DNA of 64,000 nucleotides from Desertivirga arenae (GTDB taxonomy: Bacteria; Bacteroidota; Bacteroidia; Sphingobacteriales; Sphingobacteriaceae). Position 1 is the stretch's first letter; the number at the start of each line of letters is the position of its first letter. This document shows, piece by piece, positions 18,255-27,211 of the stretch. The notes under the pieces are model-generated. The model saw only the letters and a list, made by a program, of their open reading frames with translations, did not search any database and was not told the origin of the DNA. A program made the translations under genes and the position numbers. The DNA lies in assembly GCF_017355785.1 (NCBI RefSeq), contig NZ_JAFEWE010000004.1, forward strand, positions 434,001-498,000, written 5' to 3'.

Positions 18255-18509
18255 TTAGTCCATTTGCTCTTTTATTATAGCCTTCAGTCCTTCGAATAGG
18301 AAGGATGAGGCGCTACCACTATCAAGTCCCGCATTAATAAAATCTTCCTCCTTGGATTCCAGTATCCTATGAAGGTCTTCCTTAGACGCTGATAATATTA
18401 TTGTTTCTCCACCTGCATTGAATGAATTGGTAGTATGTGCTTCAAGGCTTAAATTTTGTATCAAATTGTTTAAACCGGGTCCGTATTTAGGTGATAATTC
18501 GATATGCAT
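18255..18509 (-). CDS. Small hypothetical protein
   Basis: The 84-residue protein is not recognised. It has no signal or membrane segment, and mixed helix-strand character (GGETIILSASKEDLHRILESKEEDF, shortened here to its helix-forming core SKEDLHRILESK). It is convergent with the preceding gene. It is kept as a gene because it is the only open frame here and its composition is protein-like; it could be spurious. Confidence 0.45.
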   Translation of the reverse strand: MHIELSPKYGPGLNNLIQNLSLEAHTTNSFNAGGETIILSASKEDLHRILESKEEDFINAGLDSGSASSFLFEGLKAIIKEQMD

Positions 18510-18753
18510 TTCTTAAAATTTTTGATGAAGAACTTCGAGTACAAGCATTTTCTAAAAAGTCTCTTATCTATTTAAGTAATAGATTTTGGAAAAAAATTAA
18601 CAATAGAGAAATAAATAGTCATATTTCGGATTATTTTTCCTATTAATCCCTTTTTCTTGCATAAAACACCTGTGCTAAAAAGGGTGATTTACCCAATTGT
18701 AGCATTTACTTCTTCAATGTAATTTCAACAACAATTCATCAGCACGAAAGTTT

Positions 18754-19476
18754 ATGGAATTTCCATCTGAAACAAGCCACGCTAAGAATGTAAGCAATTT
18801 CGGAAGTTTGCTTATAAGTATAGAGGTATTGGGGGAGTTTTATAATCCACAGAAAGAAGGGCTGAAACTTATGCATTTAAAAACTCTGCATAGGCAGGCG
18901 AAAAGTGTAATGCAAGGTGTAGCTTTATCGCTGGGAGTTTATGCTGCTGCTGTAGAATCAAGGAAAAAGGCTTGGGAGGGCATAGATGTTCTGGCTAAGC
19001 AAATATTAGATGTTTACGAAAAATCTGAAGAGGAATCCTCTCAAAAGCAGAATTTATCCTCTTTATTAAACGAAGTAAGAGGAGGTGGGGTGGCAGTCGC
19101 AGAACAGGTAGCAGTGTTACAAACTTTGAAGTTTAACGCTCTTTTATCGCGTCTTTCTTTCGAGAAACGTTTGGACAGTTTTGAGGAGCTAATTCTCCTT
19201 GTTTCAGAAAGTGCAGTAGGTGCTTCTGAAAGAGGAAAGCTTTTGATCTCATCTCTTAACGCGTTGCAGTCGAACTTCCGATCGAAAACTATAAATGTAA
19301 AGCTAGCAGAGGCTGCACTTAACACCGCAAGATATAATAGAGATGCTTTGCTTTACAGGCAGGAGAATAATCTTGTAGCAGTGGCCGAAGAAGTTAAAAA
19401 TTATATAAAGAATACGCTAGGTTCATCCTTTTCTCAGTACCTGCAGATAATGGATACTACTTTTATACCTGGTTAA
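18754..19476 (+). CDS. Hypothetical all-helical cytoplasmic protein
   Basis: The 240-residue protein has no signal peptide. From about residue 35 to the end it is predicted almost entirely helical, rich in Ala, Leu, Glu and Lys with heptad-like spacing (LHRQAKSVMQGVALSLGVYAAA shows the pattern in part). The end FSQYLQIMDTTFIPG is hydrophobic. No domain is recognised and no function is assigned. It stands alone between a divergent small gene and a strong terminator, so it is transcribed on its own. Confidence 0.65.
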   Translation: MEFPSETSHAKNVSNFGSLLISIEVLGEFYNPQKEGLKLMHLKTLHRQAKSVMQGVALSLGVYAAAVESRKKAWEGIDVLAKQILDVYEKSEEESSQKQNLSSLLNEVRGGGVAVAEQVAVLQTLKFNALLSRLSFEKRLDSFEELILLVSESAVGASERGKLLISSLNALQSNFRSKTINVKLAEAALNTARYNRDALLYRQENNLVAVAEEVKNYIKNTLGSSFSQYLQIMDTTFIPG

Positions 19477-19819
19477 AGACGTTTACCTAAACCGCTTCAC
19501 TAAAAAACCGCAGGTCCTTGCGGTTTTTTTATTTTTATTCCTTCAGAAAATACGCTTATTAGTCTTCTTTGATCAATTATATCGCTTGTGTTTGCGACTC
19601 CTGTGTTAGGTGAAGCGGACTGAATATAAAAATGCTCGGCCCTGATTTTTAGACGAATTTAAGTTGGATCCTATTTCTGATAGAGATTCAAGTGAAAAAA
19701 AGATTTTTCGCGTTTTTTTTTAAAAAATTAAAACAAATAACATAAATTCGTGCCGAAGATTATTGAATTTGTTATTTCAATACCAAAAGTTTAATAAAAT
19801 TATTCTCAAACACTAAAAA
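19477..19819 (+). other. Intergenic region before GSII glutamine synthetase
   Basis: 343 bases without a credible gene. It starts with the terminator of the preceding gene. The rest is AT-rich with long A and T runs (19695-19740) just before the GSII gene, where the promoter should lie. TAAATTCG near 19744 is one mismatch from a -7 box, but I see no clear -33 box. No riboswitch or RNA gene was recognised. Confidence 0.5.
19502..19530 (+). terminator. Rho-independent terminator
   Basis: An 11-bp stem (19502-19512 and 19519-19529) with loop GGTCCT and a T run. It ends the hypothetical helical-protein gene. Confidence 0.88.
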
Positions 19820-20830
19820 ATGGCGGCAAAATTAGAGTACATCTGGCTTGATGGTTACAAACCGACTCAAAGCCTTCGTAGCAAAACAAAAATTGAAAAA
19901 GATTTCAGCGGGAAGTTAGAGGATTGCCCAATGTGGAGCTTTGACGGTTCATCAACTGAGCAAGCACCAGGTGGTTCTTCTGACTGTCTTTTAAAACCAG
20001 TTTTTATTTGCCCGGATCCTCAGCGTAAAGAAGGGTATTTAGTAATGTGTGAAGTATTAGACGCAGATGGCAATCCTCACGAAAGCAATGGCCGTGCTCT
20101 TATCGAAGATGATGATAATGACTTCTGGTTTGGTTTTGAGCAGGAGTACTTCTTATGGGATGATGAAACTAATAAACCTTTAGGATTCCCTGCAGGTGGT
20201 TACCCAGCTCCACAAGGTCCATACTATTGTTCAGTAGGTGCAAAAAATGCTTTCGGAAGAGAAATCGTAGAAGAGCATTTAGATGCTTGTTTAGAAGCTG
20301 GTCTTAACGTTGAAGGAATCAATGCTGAGGTTGCTGCAGGACAGTGGGAATTCCAAATCTTCTCTAAAGGAGCTAAAGATTGTGGTGATCAGATTTGGAT
20401 CGGTCGCTATTTATTAGAAAGAATTGGTGAGAAATACGGAGTATCAATTAACTGGCATTGTAAACCTCTGGGGCAATTAGACTGGAATGGTTCTGGAATG
20501 CACGCTAACTTCTCTAATACTCTGTTAAGAACTGCGGGTAGCCAGGAAATTTTCACAAGGGTTTGTGAAGCCTTCCGTCCGGTAGTTAAAGAGCACATTG
20601 AAGTTTACGGTGCTGACAATGATCAACGTTTAACTGGTAAACACGAAACAGCTTCTATCCATGATTTTTCTTATGGAGTTTCTGACCGTGGTGCTTCTAT
20701 CCGCATCCCTGTTCAAGTTCCGAAGTGGGGTTGGAAAGGTTATTTAGAAGATCGTCGTCCAAATTCTGCGGCAGATCCATATAAAGTAGCTGCTCGTATT
20801 ATCAAAACTGTTAAATCTGTTCAGGCTTAG
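19820..20830 (+). CDS. glnII: Glutamine synthetase, type II (eukaryotic-type)
   Basis: The 336-residue length and sequence match GSII rather than the 470-residue GSI or 720-residue GSIII. It makes glutamine from glutamate, ammonia and ATP. Visible marks are the beta-grasp N-terminus with MWSFDGSSTEQAPG near 37-50, the metal-binding FGFEQEYFLWD near 108, NVEGINAEVAAGQWEFQ around 165-181, the GSGMHANFS ATP-site loop near 231, and SIRIPVQVPKWG toward the end. Lying alone between terminators, it is a single-gene transcript. A second GS-family gene lies 0.6 kb downstream. Confidence 0.95.
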   Translation: MAAKLEYIWLDGYKPTQSLRSKTKIEKDFSGKLEDCPMWSFDGSSTEQAPGGSSDCLLKPVFICPDPQRKEGYLVMCEVLDADGNPHESNGRALIEDDDNDFWFGFEQEYFLWDDETNKPLGFPAGGYPAPQGPYYCSVGAKNAFGREIVEEHLDACLEAGLNVEGINAEVAAGQWEFQIFSKGAKDCGDQIWIGRYLLERIGEKYGVSINWHCKPLGQLDWNGSGMHANFSNTLLRTAGSQEIFTRVCEAFRPVVKEHIEVYGADNDQRLTGKHETASIHDFSYGVSDRGASIRIPVQVPKWGWKGYLEDRRPNSAADPYKVAARIIKTVKSVQA

Positions 20831-20852
20831 TCTGGCAGACTTCAAATATTTG

Positions 20853-20884
20853 ATCCCCTGGAGTAATTCCAGGGGATTTTTTTT
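20853..20884 (+). terminator. Terminator of the GSII gene
   Basis: A 10-bp GC-rich stem (20853-20862 and 20868-20877) with a 5-base loop, followed by eight T. It also separates the gene from the convergent cyclotransferase gene. Confidence 0.9.
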
Positions 20885-20886
20885 GC

Positions 20887-21294
20887 TTAGCATTTTCGAT
20901 TCAAGTAATTGAGATAATTTCCTCCGAGGATTTTTCTTTTGCCATTAGTGGGTTGATTAAAGATATAACAGTAGCAAAGCCGCAAGCCTTCATCTGTATC
21001 TACTTCAATTATCCTTCGTTCATATTCACAATCTATCTCCCCAATTCCCTCGTAATAATCAAGGGTTGCAAGTACTTCATCTATATTATCCATTTTAAAG
21101 ATCCTTCCCTCAACAAATTCCTTTTTTTTAGAATTATAAATAGCTCCGGGATAAGTTCCGAGATCAAATAGCTCTCCTGGAAACTTCGCAATACACACCA
21201 TTTCAGCGTGTTGTAAAAGAAATTCACCGTATTTGTTGTCTGCCAATAACAGGGTCCCATATACGAATAGAAGTTGAGTTTGATAGTTCTCCAT
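20887..21294 (-). CDS. Gamma-glutamylcyclotransferase-like protein (AIG2/GGACT family)
   Basis: The 135-residue protein has the family's first strand and loop LLFVYGTLL, the GELFDLGTYPGA segment, and the likely catalytic Glu in DYYEG. These enzymes release 5-oxoproline and a free amine from gamma-glutamyl amines or isopeptides. I chose the ATG at 21294 because MENYQTQLLFVYGTLL puts the first strand at the usual distance; the longer frame would start at a TTG at 21348. It is divergent from the GS-like ligase gene (about 100 bases), which suggests opposite steps on gamma-glutamyl compounds (inference). Confidence 0.82.
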   Translation of the reverse strand: MENYQTQLLFVYGTLLLADNKYGEFLLQHAEMVCIAKFPGELFDLGTYPGAIYNSKKKEFVEGRIFKMDNIDEVLATLDYYEGIGEIDCEYERRIIEVDTDEGLRLCYCYIFNQPTNGKRKILGGNYLNYLNRKC

Positions 21295-21395
21295 CTTGAT
21301 GAAGATATCAAATAATTTGCAGAAAGCTATCTCCGATTTGCTCTTCAAATAGTTTATATTTAACGTGTTTTAGCTTCATTCAGCGTTAAAAGGAA

Positions 21396-22760
21396 ATGCC
21401 CATGGATAATAAGGAGATCATCAGCTATTTAAGAGAAAAAGGGGTGACTAAAGTGAAATTTGCTTTTGCAGATATCGACGGTGTATTACGCGGTAAGATA
21501 ATCAATAGCAAAAAATTTATAAGCGGCCTGGAGAATGGATATGGTTTCTGTGATGTTGTTTTTGGCTGGGATAGCAATGATGAGCTTTACGATAAGGTGA
21601 ATGTAACAGGATGGCATACTGGTTTTCCTGACAAGCTTTGCAGAATAGACCTAAATACCTTCCGCTCTATTCCCTGGGAAAACAACATGCCTTTTTTTAT
21701 TGCTGATTTTAGCGGTATAAAAGGATCTGATCACCCGGCTTGCCCCAGAAGTCTGCTTAAACAGATTATTGCAGATTGTGAAAGCCTTGGTTTTCATACC
21801 GAATTTGCACAGGAGTTTGAATGGTTCAATTTTAAAGAAACCCCTGACTCACTTAGTGAGAAGCAGTATGTTAATCCTGAGCCTTTAACTCCTGGTATGT
21901 TCGGCTATTCTATTTTGAGGCCTTCTTTAAACAGCAATTTTAATAATGATCTTTTTGATCTGCTTGGTGGTTTTGGAGTAGAATTGGAAGGATTACATAC
22001 AGAGACTGGACCAGGGGTGTATGAGGCTGCAATCATACATGATGAGGCTTTAAGAGCAGCAGATAAGGCTGTATTGTTAAAAACTGCCGTAAAGGAAATT
22101 GCGTATCGGCATGGCATAATGGCCTCTTTTATGGCTAAATGGAATGCTCAACTTCCAGGTTGCAGCGGGCACATCCATCAAAGCTTGTGGACTAAGGATA
22201 AACAGCAGAACCTTTTCTTTAATGAGGGTGACGAGAATAAGATGAGCGAACTGATGAAACAGTATCTGGCCGGTCTGCTCTACTGTTTGCCAGATATAAT
22301 GCCGATGTTTGCTCCAACAATCAACAGTTATAAAAGGCTTGTAGAGGGAGCATGGGCACCTACTACAGTGAGTTGGGGGATTGAAAATAGAACTGCAGCG
22401 GTAAGGGTAATTAATACAACAGAATCATATACAAGGTTAGAGATGAGAGTACCGGGTTCTGACTCTAATCCCTATTTGGCAATAGCTGCTTCTTTAGCTG
22501 CGGGCCTTTATGGCATTAGGAACAAGCTTAATCTTGAACAAGTTGGAACTATTGGAAGCGCCTATGCGAATAAGGATTATAAAAGGCTTTCGGCCAACCT
22601 TTACGAATCTTCCATTAAGATGCAAGGCTCTGATCTTGCAAAAGAATTGTTCGGAGCTGCATTTGTGGAGCACTTCACAAACTCCAGATTATGGGAATGG
22701 AAGCAATTCTCCAGTCAGGTAACAGATTGGGAATTAAAGCGCTATTTCGAGATCATTTAA
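21396..22760 (+). CDS. Glutamine synthetase-family gamma-glutamyl ligase (PuuA/GlnA-like)
   Basis: The 454-residue protein has the GSI-like fold. The start VKFAFADIDGVLRGK resembles gamma-glutamylpolyamine synthetases more than GlnA. All catalytic segments appear: EFAQEFEWF (metal Glu), ETGPGVYEAA, GCSGHIHQSLW (ATP/glutamate His), NSYKRLVEGAWAP and RLEMRVPGSDSNPY. It lacks the GlnA adenylylation segment. It probably joins glutamate to an amine through a gamma-amide bond; the amine is unknown. It leads a plus-strand run with a kinase-like gene (28-base gap) and a HAD gene. Confidence 0.88.
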   Translation: MPMDNKEIISYLREKGVTKVKFAFADIDGVLRGKIINSKKFISGLENGYGFCDVVFGWDSNDELYDKVNVTGWHTGFPDKLCRIDLNTFRSIPWENNMPFFIADFSGIKGSDHPACPRSLLKQIIADCESLGFHTEFAQEFEWFNFKETPDSLSEKQYVNPEPLTPGMFGYSILRPSLNSNFNNDLFDLLGGFGVELEGLHTETGPGVYEAAIIHDEALRAADKAVLLKTAVKEIAYRHGIMASFMAKWNAQLPGCSGHIHQSLWTKDKQQNLFFNEGDENKMSELMKQYLAGLLYCLPDIMPMFAPTINSYKRLVEGAWAPTTVSWGIENRTAAVRVINTTESYTRLEMRVPGSDSNPYLAIAASLAAGLYGIRNKLNLEQVGTIGSAYANKDYKRLSANLYESSIKMQGSDLAKELFGAAFVEHFTNSRLWEWKQFSSQVTDWELKRYFEII

Positions 22761-22788
22761 TAATAGGTAAACACACACATTTTTCTCA

Positions 22789-23826
22789 ATGGATTATTCT
22801 CTCATTATAAAGAAAGCATGGAAGGAGTTCAATCCTTTCAAAATTATTCATAAGATTGAAGATATCAGTGCAATGGTATCCACAAATCATGTTTTTAGAG
22901 TCACTTTTGAGGATGAGGACATTGTAATTGCTAAATTATCGTATTTTGGTAAGTATGATCATTTCAAGGAAGATCATAGAATAATTCATACGCTTGCTAA
23001 TAACCTTCTTTATCCGTTTGATAACGTCCTTGCTAAATCTCTTTTAAAAAATAATCGGGTATTTACCTACCGCTATAACAAAGCGAAAACAGATGCATGG
23101 GTAGTCTTTTATAATCCCGTCCGTGTTCAGGAGCGCTTACCACGTAGATTAGACGAATCGCAGATCCGAAAGCTGGGTGAGCAAATGGGCCGTTTCCATA
23201 AAGCTTGTTCCAGTGCAAAAAGCGTGTTGCCAAAATCTTCAAAAACCCTTCGAACTGATATCAATGTGTTACTTAAGCAATTGAGCAGGAAAACGCAGCG
23301 CCAGTTTGACGAACCACAAAAGGAGATATTGCGAAGCCACTGCGAGAAATTTCTGGTCAACAGGTTGAAGTGTAAGGCTGATGCATTCGAATCTATCCCA
23401 GTCTTTATCGATTGGAACATCGGTAACTTTTCTGTCACTTCAAACCAAAAGTTGTTTTCAAGATGGGATTACGACTGGTTTCGCATGAGTACCCGGATGA
23501 TGGACTTCTATTTCCTGAGCAGGGTAGTTTCTGATGTTGGAGATAGGACGGTATTTAGTTATGTAGTCACTACTTTAATGGAAGAACGCTTTCTGATATT
23601 TTTGGAAGAATATCATAACGTAAATCCTCTGACATCGAATGAAGTGCGTTTTCTGAAAGAAGTGTACCGGTTCTTCATACTCAACTATGTAATAAAGGAC
23701 GGGAAGTACTTCTTTAGTGAGCAGTATGCTGAGAAATTACAGAAAGAGGCTTTTGACATCTATCTGCCTTCTGTAGATACAGCCTTTGATGCCCGTAAAA
23801 TTTTGGACCGTCTTAAATTAAAGTAG
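22789..23826 (+). CDS. APH/choline-kinase-like phosphotransferase
   Basis: The 345-residue protein has the aminoglycoside/choline kinase fold. The N-lobe Lys lies in DIVIAKLSYFG near residue 46. The catalytic loop, usually HxDxxxxN, reads F206-I-D208-W-N-I-G-N213: Asp and Asn are kept but the His is Phe. The metal Asp lies in SRWDYDWFR about 20 residues later, then MMDFYFLSRV. Relatives phosphorylate small alcohols or amines such as choline, ethanolamine or aminoglycosides; none can be chosen here. Position between the GS-like ligase and the HAD gene suggests a shared substrate. Confidence 0.8.
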   Translation: MDYSLIIKKAWKEFNPFKIIHKIEDISAMVSTNHVFRVTFEDEDIVIAKLSYFGKYDHFKEDHRIIHTLANNLLYPFDNVLAKSLLKNNRVFTYRYNKAKTDAWVVFYNPVRVQERLPRRLDESQIRKLGEQMGRFHKACSSAKSVLPKSSKTLRTDINVLLKQLSRKTQRQFDEPQKEILRSHCEKFLVNRLKCKADAFESIPVFIDWNIGNFSVTSNQKLFSRWDYDWFRMSTRMMDFYFLSRVVSDVGDRTVFSYVVTTLMEERFLIFLEEYHNVNPLTSNEVRFLKEVYRFFILNYVIKDGKYFFSEQYAEKLQKEAFDIYLPSVDTAFDARKILDRLKLK

Positions 23827-23850
23827 GAAATCCTATATCTTTATAACTTA

Positions 23851-24705
23851 ATGATACAGTTATCTAATTTTAAATCTGTTATAGATCAATATCAGATCGT
23901 CTTCTTTGATGCATATGGGGTTTTGAAAAATTATAACGGACTTGTTCCCGGGATAGAAAGAACCTTTGAATATTTGAGGGAACAGAATAAAGAGTTTTAC
24001 ATTGTAACAAATGACGCTTCACGAAGCCCTCTTCAGTTGGCCGAATCATATCACCGTGTTGGACTCGATGCCGTTACTCAGGAATGTATCATATCATCTG
24101 GGATGCTTGCGAAAGAATACCTGGACCTTAAGGTTCATGAGGGAATTGTAGCTTATCTGGGAACCAGCAATTCAGCCCATTACATAGACAGTTCTGGTTT
24201 GCATACCTTGCCGGTAAGTGCTGTAAACGAAAATAACATTGATGAAGTAAGCGCTCTTGTATTTCTGGACGATGAGGGATATGACTGGTTTAGCGACCTG
24301 AATAAAACTGTCAATTTAATTAGAAAAAAGCCGATTCCTGTCATTGTAGCTAATACTGATTTTTCTTATCCGGTTACGCGCAACGAGGTTGCTATTGCTG
24401 CGGGAGGGGTGGCAAGTATGATTGAAACAATCGTAGGGCGCAAATTTATACGATTTGGTAAGCCCGATAGCCAGATGTTCATGTTTGCTTATGATCTGAT
24501 AAGAGAAAGGCTTCCAATTACTAAAAAAGATATTGTAATGGTAGGAGATACCTTACATACAGATATTTTAGGAGGAAATAAGTTTGGCTTTGATACGGTG
24601 CTTGTATTAAGCGGAAACACCCTGTCTGGTGAGGCTGAAACCAAAATTAATTCAACAGGAATTGTGCCTACTTATATCTGTGAATCCGCAGTAGTTAATA
24701 AGTAG
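23851..24705 (+). CDS. HAD-IIA (NagD-like) hydrolase
   Basis: The 284-residue protein has all four HAD motifs. Motif I is FFDAYGVL with nucleophile Asp20, but the second Asp, the usual general acid of phosphatases, is Tyr22. Motif II is YIVTNDASRS, motif III has the Lys in FGKPDSQM, and motif IV is VGDTLHTDILGG. The class IIA cap lies between motifs II and III. Without the second Asp it could be a weak phosphatase, another HAD activity, or a binding protein. It is the last gene of the GS-like/kinase/HAD run (24-base gap). Confidence 0.87.
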   Translation: MIQLSNFKSVIDQYQIVFFDAYGVLKNYNGLVPGIERTFEYLREQNKEFYIVTNDASRSPLQLAESYHRVGLDAVTQECIISSGMLAKEYLDLKVHEGIVAYLGTSNSAHYIDSSGLHTLPVSAVNENNIDEVSALVFLDDEGYDWFSDLNKTVNLIRKKPIPVIVANTDFSYPVTRNEVAIAAGGVASMIETIVGRKFIRFGKPDSQMFMFAYDLIRERLPITKKDIVMVGDTLHTDILGGNKFGFDTVLVLSGNTLSGEAETKINSTGIVPTYICESAVVNK

Positions 24706-24818
24706 TGTTGGAAATAACCGCCTTTAATCGTCGATTCACCGAGAACAATCAGCAGCCTGCCTAATTACAATTGAGTAATGGCCTTTATAGCTCTACATTT
24801 ACTGTAATTCTTAAAATT

Positions 24819-24962
24819 ATGAATACTGTAAATGTTATTATCACAGTTACGCTGTTAGTGCTTGCAGTGATATTGAATCAGGCATTTGAAGATAAGGAAT
24901 CAGGAAGGGATACATCTAACCCGGTTGAGGCTGTTGTAAAGTCTACCCTGGTGGCAAAATAA
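24819..24962 (+). CDS. Small single-span membrane protein
   Basis: From the ATG at 24819 the protein has 47 residues: a hydrophobic helix of about 18 residues (VNVIITVTLLVLAVILN) and a polar tail (EDKESGRDTSNPVEAV). An upstream ATG at 24771 would add 16 residues with no membrane character. The stop codon lies inside the A run of the following terminator, which supports a real transcript. Function unknown. Confidence 0.55.
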   Translation: MNTVNVIITVTLLVLAVILNQAFEDKESGRDTSNPVEAVVKSTLVAK

Positions 24963-24999
24963 AAAGGGCTTGCAGGAGATGATCCGGCAAGCCCTTTTT
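24961..24999. terminator. Bidirectional terminator
   Basis: A 13-bp stem (24961-24973 and 24987-24999) with A-rich and T-rich flanks separates the small membrane protein gene from the convergent LruC gene. It works in both directions. Confidence 0.88.
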
Positions 25000-25015
25000 A
25001 TTTTATTCAGAGAAT

Positions 25016-27211
25016 TTAAGGAACAAATAAGTTTTCCTTATTCCTGTAGTCATTAGTTGTATTTGAATACCAGTCTTTGTATTTAGTACCACCTGAAGTA
25101 ATCCACTCAGGAAGTTTTAGATAGGCTGTGATGATATCTTTTCCTTCTATGGGATATGTGAAGGATTTAATTGGCACGCTTATAGCCCATGGGTATCCTT
25201 CTGCTGTTACATAGTACTTTTTCTGGGAAGGAGAAGATTTATCATCGCCTGTTCCAAATAAGCTTGTGTTAGCTAAAGAGGTTGGTGTTTTACCCGGAAG
25301 ATGGACTTCTGCACCACGGCCTGCATCCTGACTCCAAATGAATGGATTATATTCATTTAAGCCGAAGTCAGACAGTTTTGTTCCATCAGTAACCTTGAAA
25401 CTGAAACTATAGGCTACTGATGGAGACTTAGGATCTTCCAATCTCGTATTCATATAGTACATTTCTTTATGCATATCGCTGAATAGAATGATCACTGCTT
25501 TCGTTTGGCCAGCCTCCAGCGTAGCGCCAGTTACGTCACTAACTGCAGATCTGGTTATCGGGAATTCAATTCCAAATCCGTTATGGAAAATTCCTCCCCT
25601 TGCTGTAAGGGTGTAATTGCCATCTACCTGCACTACTGTATTTGAGGCGTTGCTAATGATTTTCAATTGGTAAGACATTACTACGTCATTAAGGTCATAA
25701 TCACCCTTAATCGGCCACATATCTTCGAAAGTAACCGTAGCACCTGCGTCCGCACCACCAAGAATAGCATAATTAATAAATGCCTTTGTAGCGTCTGCAG
25801 GATAATCATCCAAATTATCTGGAACTCCATCTCCGTCTGTATCAATGATCGTTGGAGTTCCATTTCCTTCAGGATTACAGCTGGAAATTGGAACAAGTAA
25901 GCTGCAAGCTAATGTAGCCCCGCCGTTAATAGTGCCGAGGTTTTTTTCAAGACCATTAGCGTCACAATATTGAAGTGCCCCAGTGATTGTGCCTGCTCCT
26001 GTAAGCTCAGTTTCATTGGTTACTTTAACCAGGGATGTATTGTTGTACCCTTTTATTGTACCATTAATCTTTATGTCTTTTGTTGTTAGTTGAGCTCCAT
26101 TGTATTGTCCAAGTTCAGAGGTTCCATTGATAAATGTTTTAGAATCAACACGGATATAACCATAGTTTTTCATTATGGTGCTATGATCATATTCATTCGT
26201 CACCCAAAGCTTGCAATAGTTAAAGAAAGTGGCATGATTGAAAACCCTGAAATCTGTGGTTTTGATAGAACCGTTATTGTAGAAAAGGCTGTTGGAACCA
26301 ACATCCATTAATCCATTTACAGTAATACTTCCATTGTTGGTGTGGATAGTCTGAGGATCTGTTTGAGTTTCCGTACTGTACTCCCCAACAACGTTCATTA
26401 TTCCATTATTGGTTAAAATACCTGCAAGGTTAATTCCCCCATTAAAAGTAACTGTTCCGTAGTTCTCAAACGTATTATTGTTCTGGTTGAAGTTAGTCGC
26501 TTTATTGTTCTTATCGTCAAAGGTTATGGTAGCGCCTTCCGTAACAACAATTTTCATTGGATCATTGATCTTATTATCATCTAAATCCTGAATGGTAATA
26601 TTTGATCCGCAAAGTCTTAATGTTCCACCTCCATTTGTGAAAGACACATTAATCACTTTATTAGATCCACTTACACAAAATGTTTTTCCACCTGAAATAG
26701 TAATAGTTTGATAGTTGTTATTAATTGCAACCGTTTGATCGCATCCGGATGTACAATTAGGACTAGTAGCTAATACTTTATTGCCGGATTTTGTATTACT
26801 TACAGTTGTAGCACTCTTGGCAAAACTTACATTGATGTCCGTTTTATTAAGTGTGACTTTCTCTGAGGTATTTGAATTGTCAGGAGCTGTCCGGATTATA
26901 TAAGCTTCAGTAATTGTATTAGGAAGATAAGCAGTGGTTGTAAAAGGCTTTCCTACACCTGCGGATCCTTTTGCTATTAATTTACTGTCAGGGCCATAGA
27001 TAGCAACAACACTTAATAGGTTTCCAAAACTATTGTCTGTAATATCAATGTTGAAGGTTACATTTCTCGATGATTCCCAGGTAAACCCTTCCGGTACTTT
27101 CACATCAGATAATTTCTTCGCGTTCAACGATTTTTCTATATCCGATTCCTTGTTACAGGCATTAAAGACGAACGATGCGAGCACCGTCATGCATAGTAAA
27201 TATTTTCTCAT
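25016..27211 (-). CDS. LruC-domain (DUF4842) surface lipoprotein
   Basis: The 731-residue protein has a lipoprotein signal (NAC, Cys19). The middle, about 150-430, is a repetitive beta-rich Asn/Thr-rich region (ITISGG, NNNTFENYGTVTFNGG, MDVGSNSLFYNNGSI) resembling a parallel beta-helix. A calcium-binding thrombospondin type-3 motif DTDGDGVPDNLDDYP lies near 465. The C-terminal 250 residues carry the LruC domain (DLNDVVMSYQ, HNGFGIEFP). Such proteins are surface-exposed and sometimes lectin-like. The ligand is unknown. Confidence 0.85.
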   Translation of the reverse strand: MRKYLLCMTVLASFVFNACNKESDIEKSLNAKKLSDVKVPEGFTWESSRNVTFNIDITDNSFGNLLSVVAIYGPDSKLIAKGSAGVGKPFTTTAYLPNTITEAYIIRTAPDNSNTSEKVTLNKTDINVSFAKSATTVSNTKSGNKVLATSPNCTSGCDQTVAINNNYQTITISGGKTFCVSGSNKVINVSFTNGGGTLRLCGSNITIQDLDDNKINDPMKIVVTEGATITFDDKNNKATNFNQNNNTFENYGTVTFNGGINLAGILTNNGIMNVVGEYSTETQTDPQTIHTNNGSITVNGLMDVGSNSLFYNNGSIKTTDFRVFNHATFFNYCKLWVTNEYDHSTIMKNYGYIRVDSKTFINGTSELGQYNGAQLTTKDIKINGTIKGYNNTSLVKVTNETELTGAGTITGALQYCDANGLEKNLGTINGGATLACSLLVPISSCNPEGNGTPTIIDTDGDGVPDNLDDYPADATKAFINYAILGGADAGATVTFEDMWPIKGDYDLNDVVMSYQLKIISNASNTVVQVDGNYTLTARGGIFHNGFGIEFPITRSAVSDVTGATLEAGQTKAVIILFSDMHKEMYYMNTRLEDPKSPSVAYSFSFKVTDGTKLSDFGLNEYNPFIWSQDAGRGAEVHLPGKTPTSLANTSLFGTGDDKSSPSQKKYYVTAEGYPWAISVPIKSFTYPIEGKDIITAYLKLPEWITSGGTKYKDWYSNTTNDYRNKENLFVP

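Noticed and set aside
21396-22760. Second gene as an ordinary glutamine synthetase GlnA
   Set aside because: Its N-terminus and loops resemble gamma-glutamyl-amine ligases and it lacks the adenylylation segment; a true GSII lies nearby.
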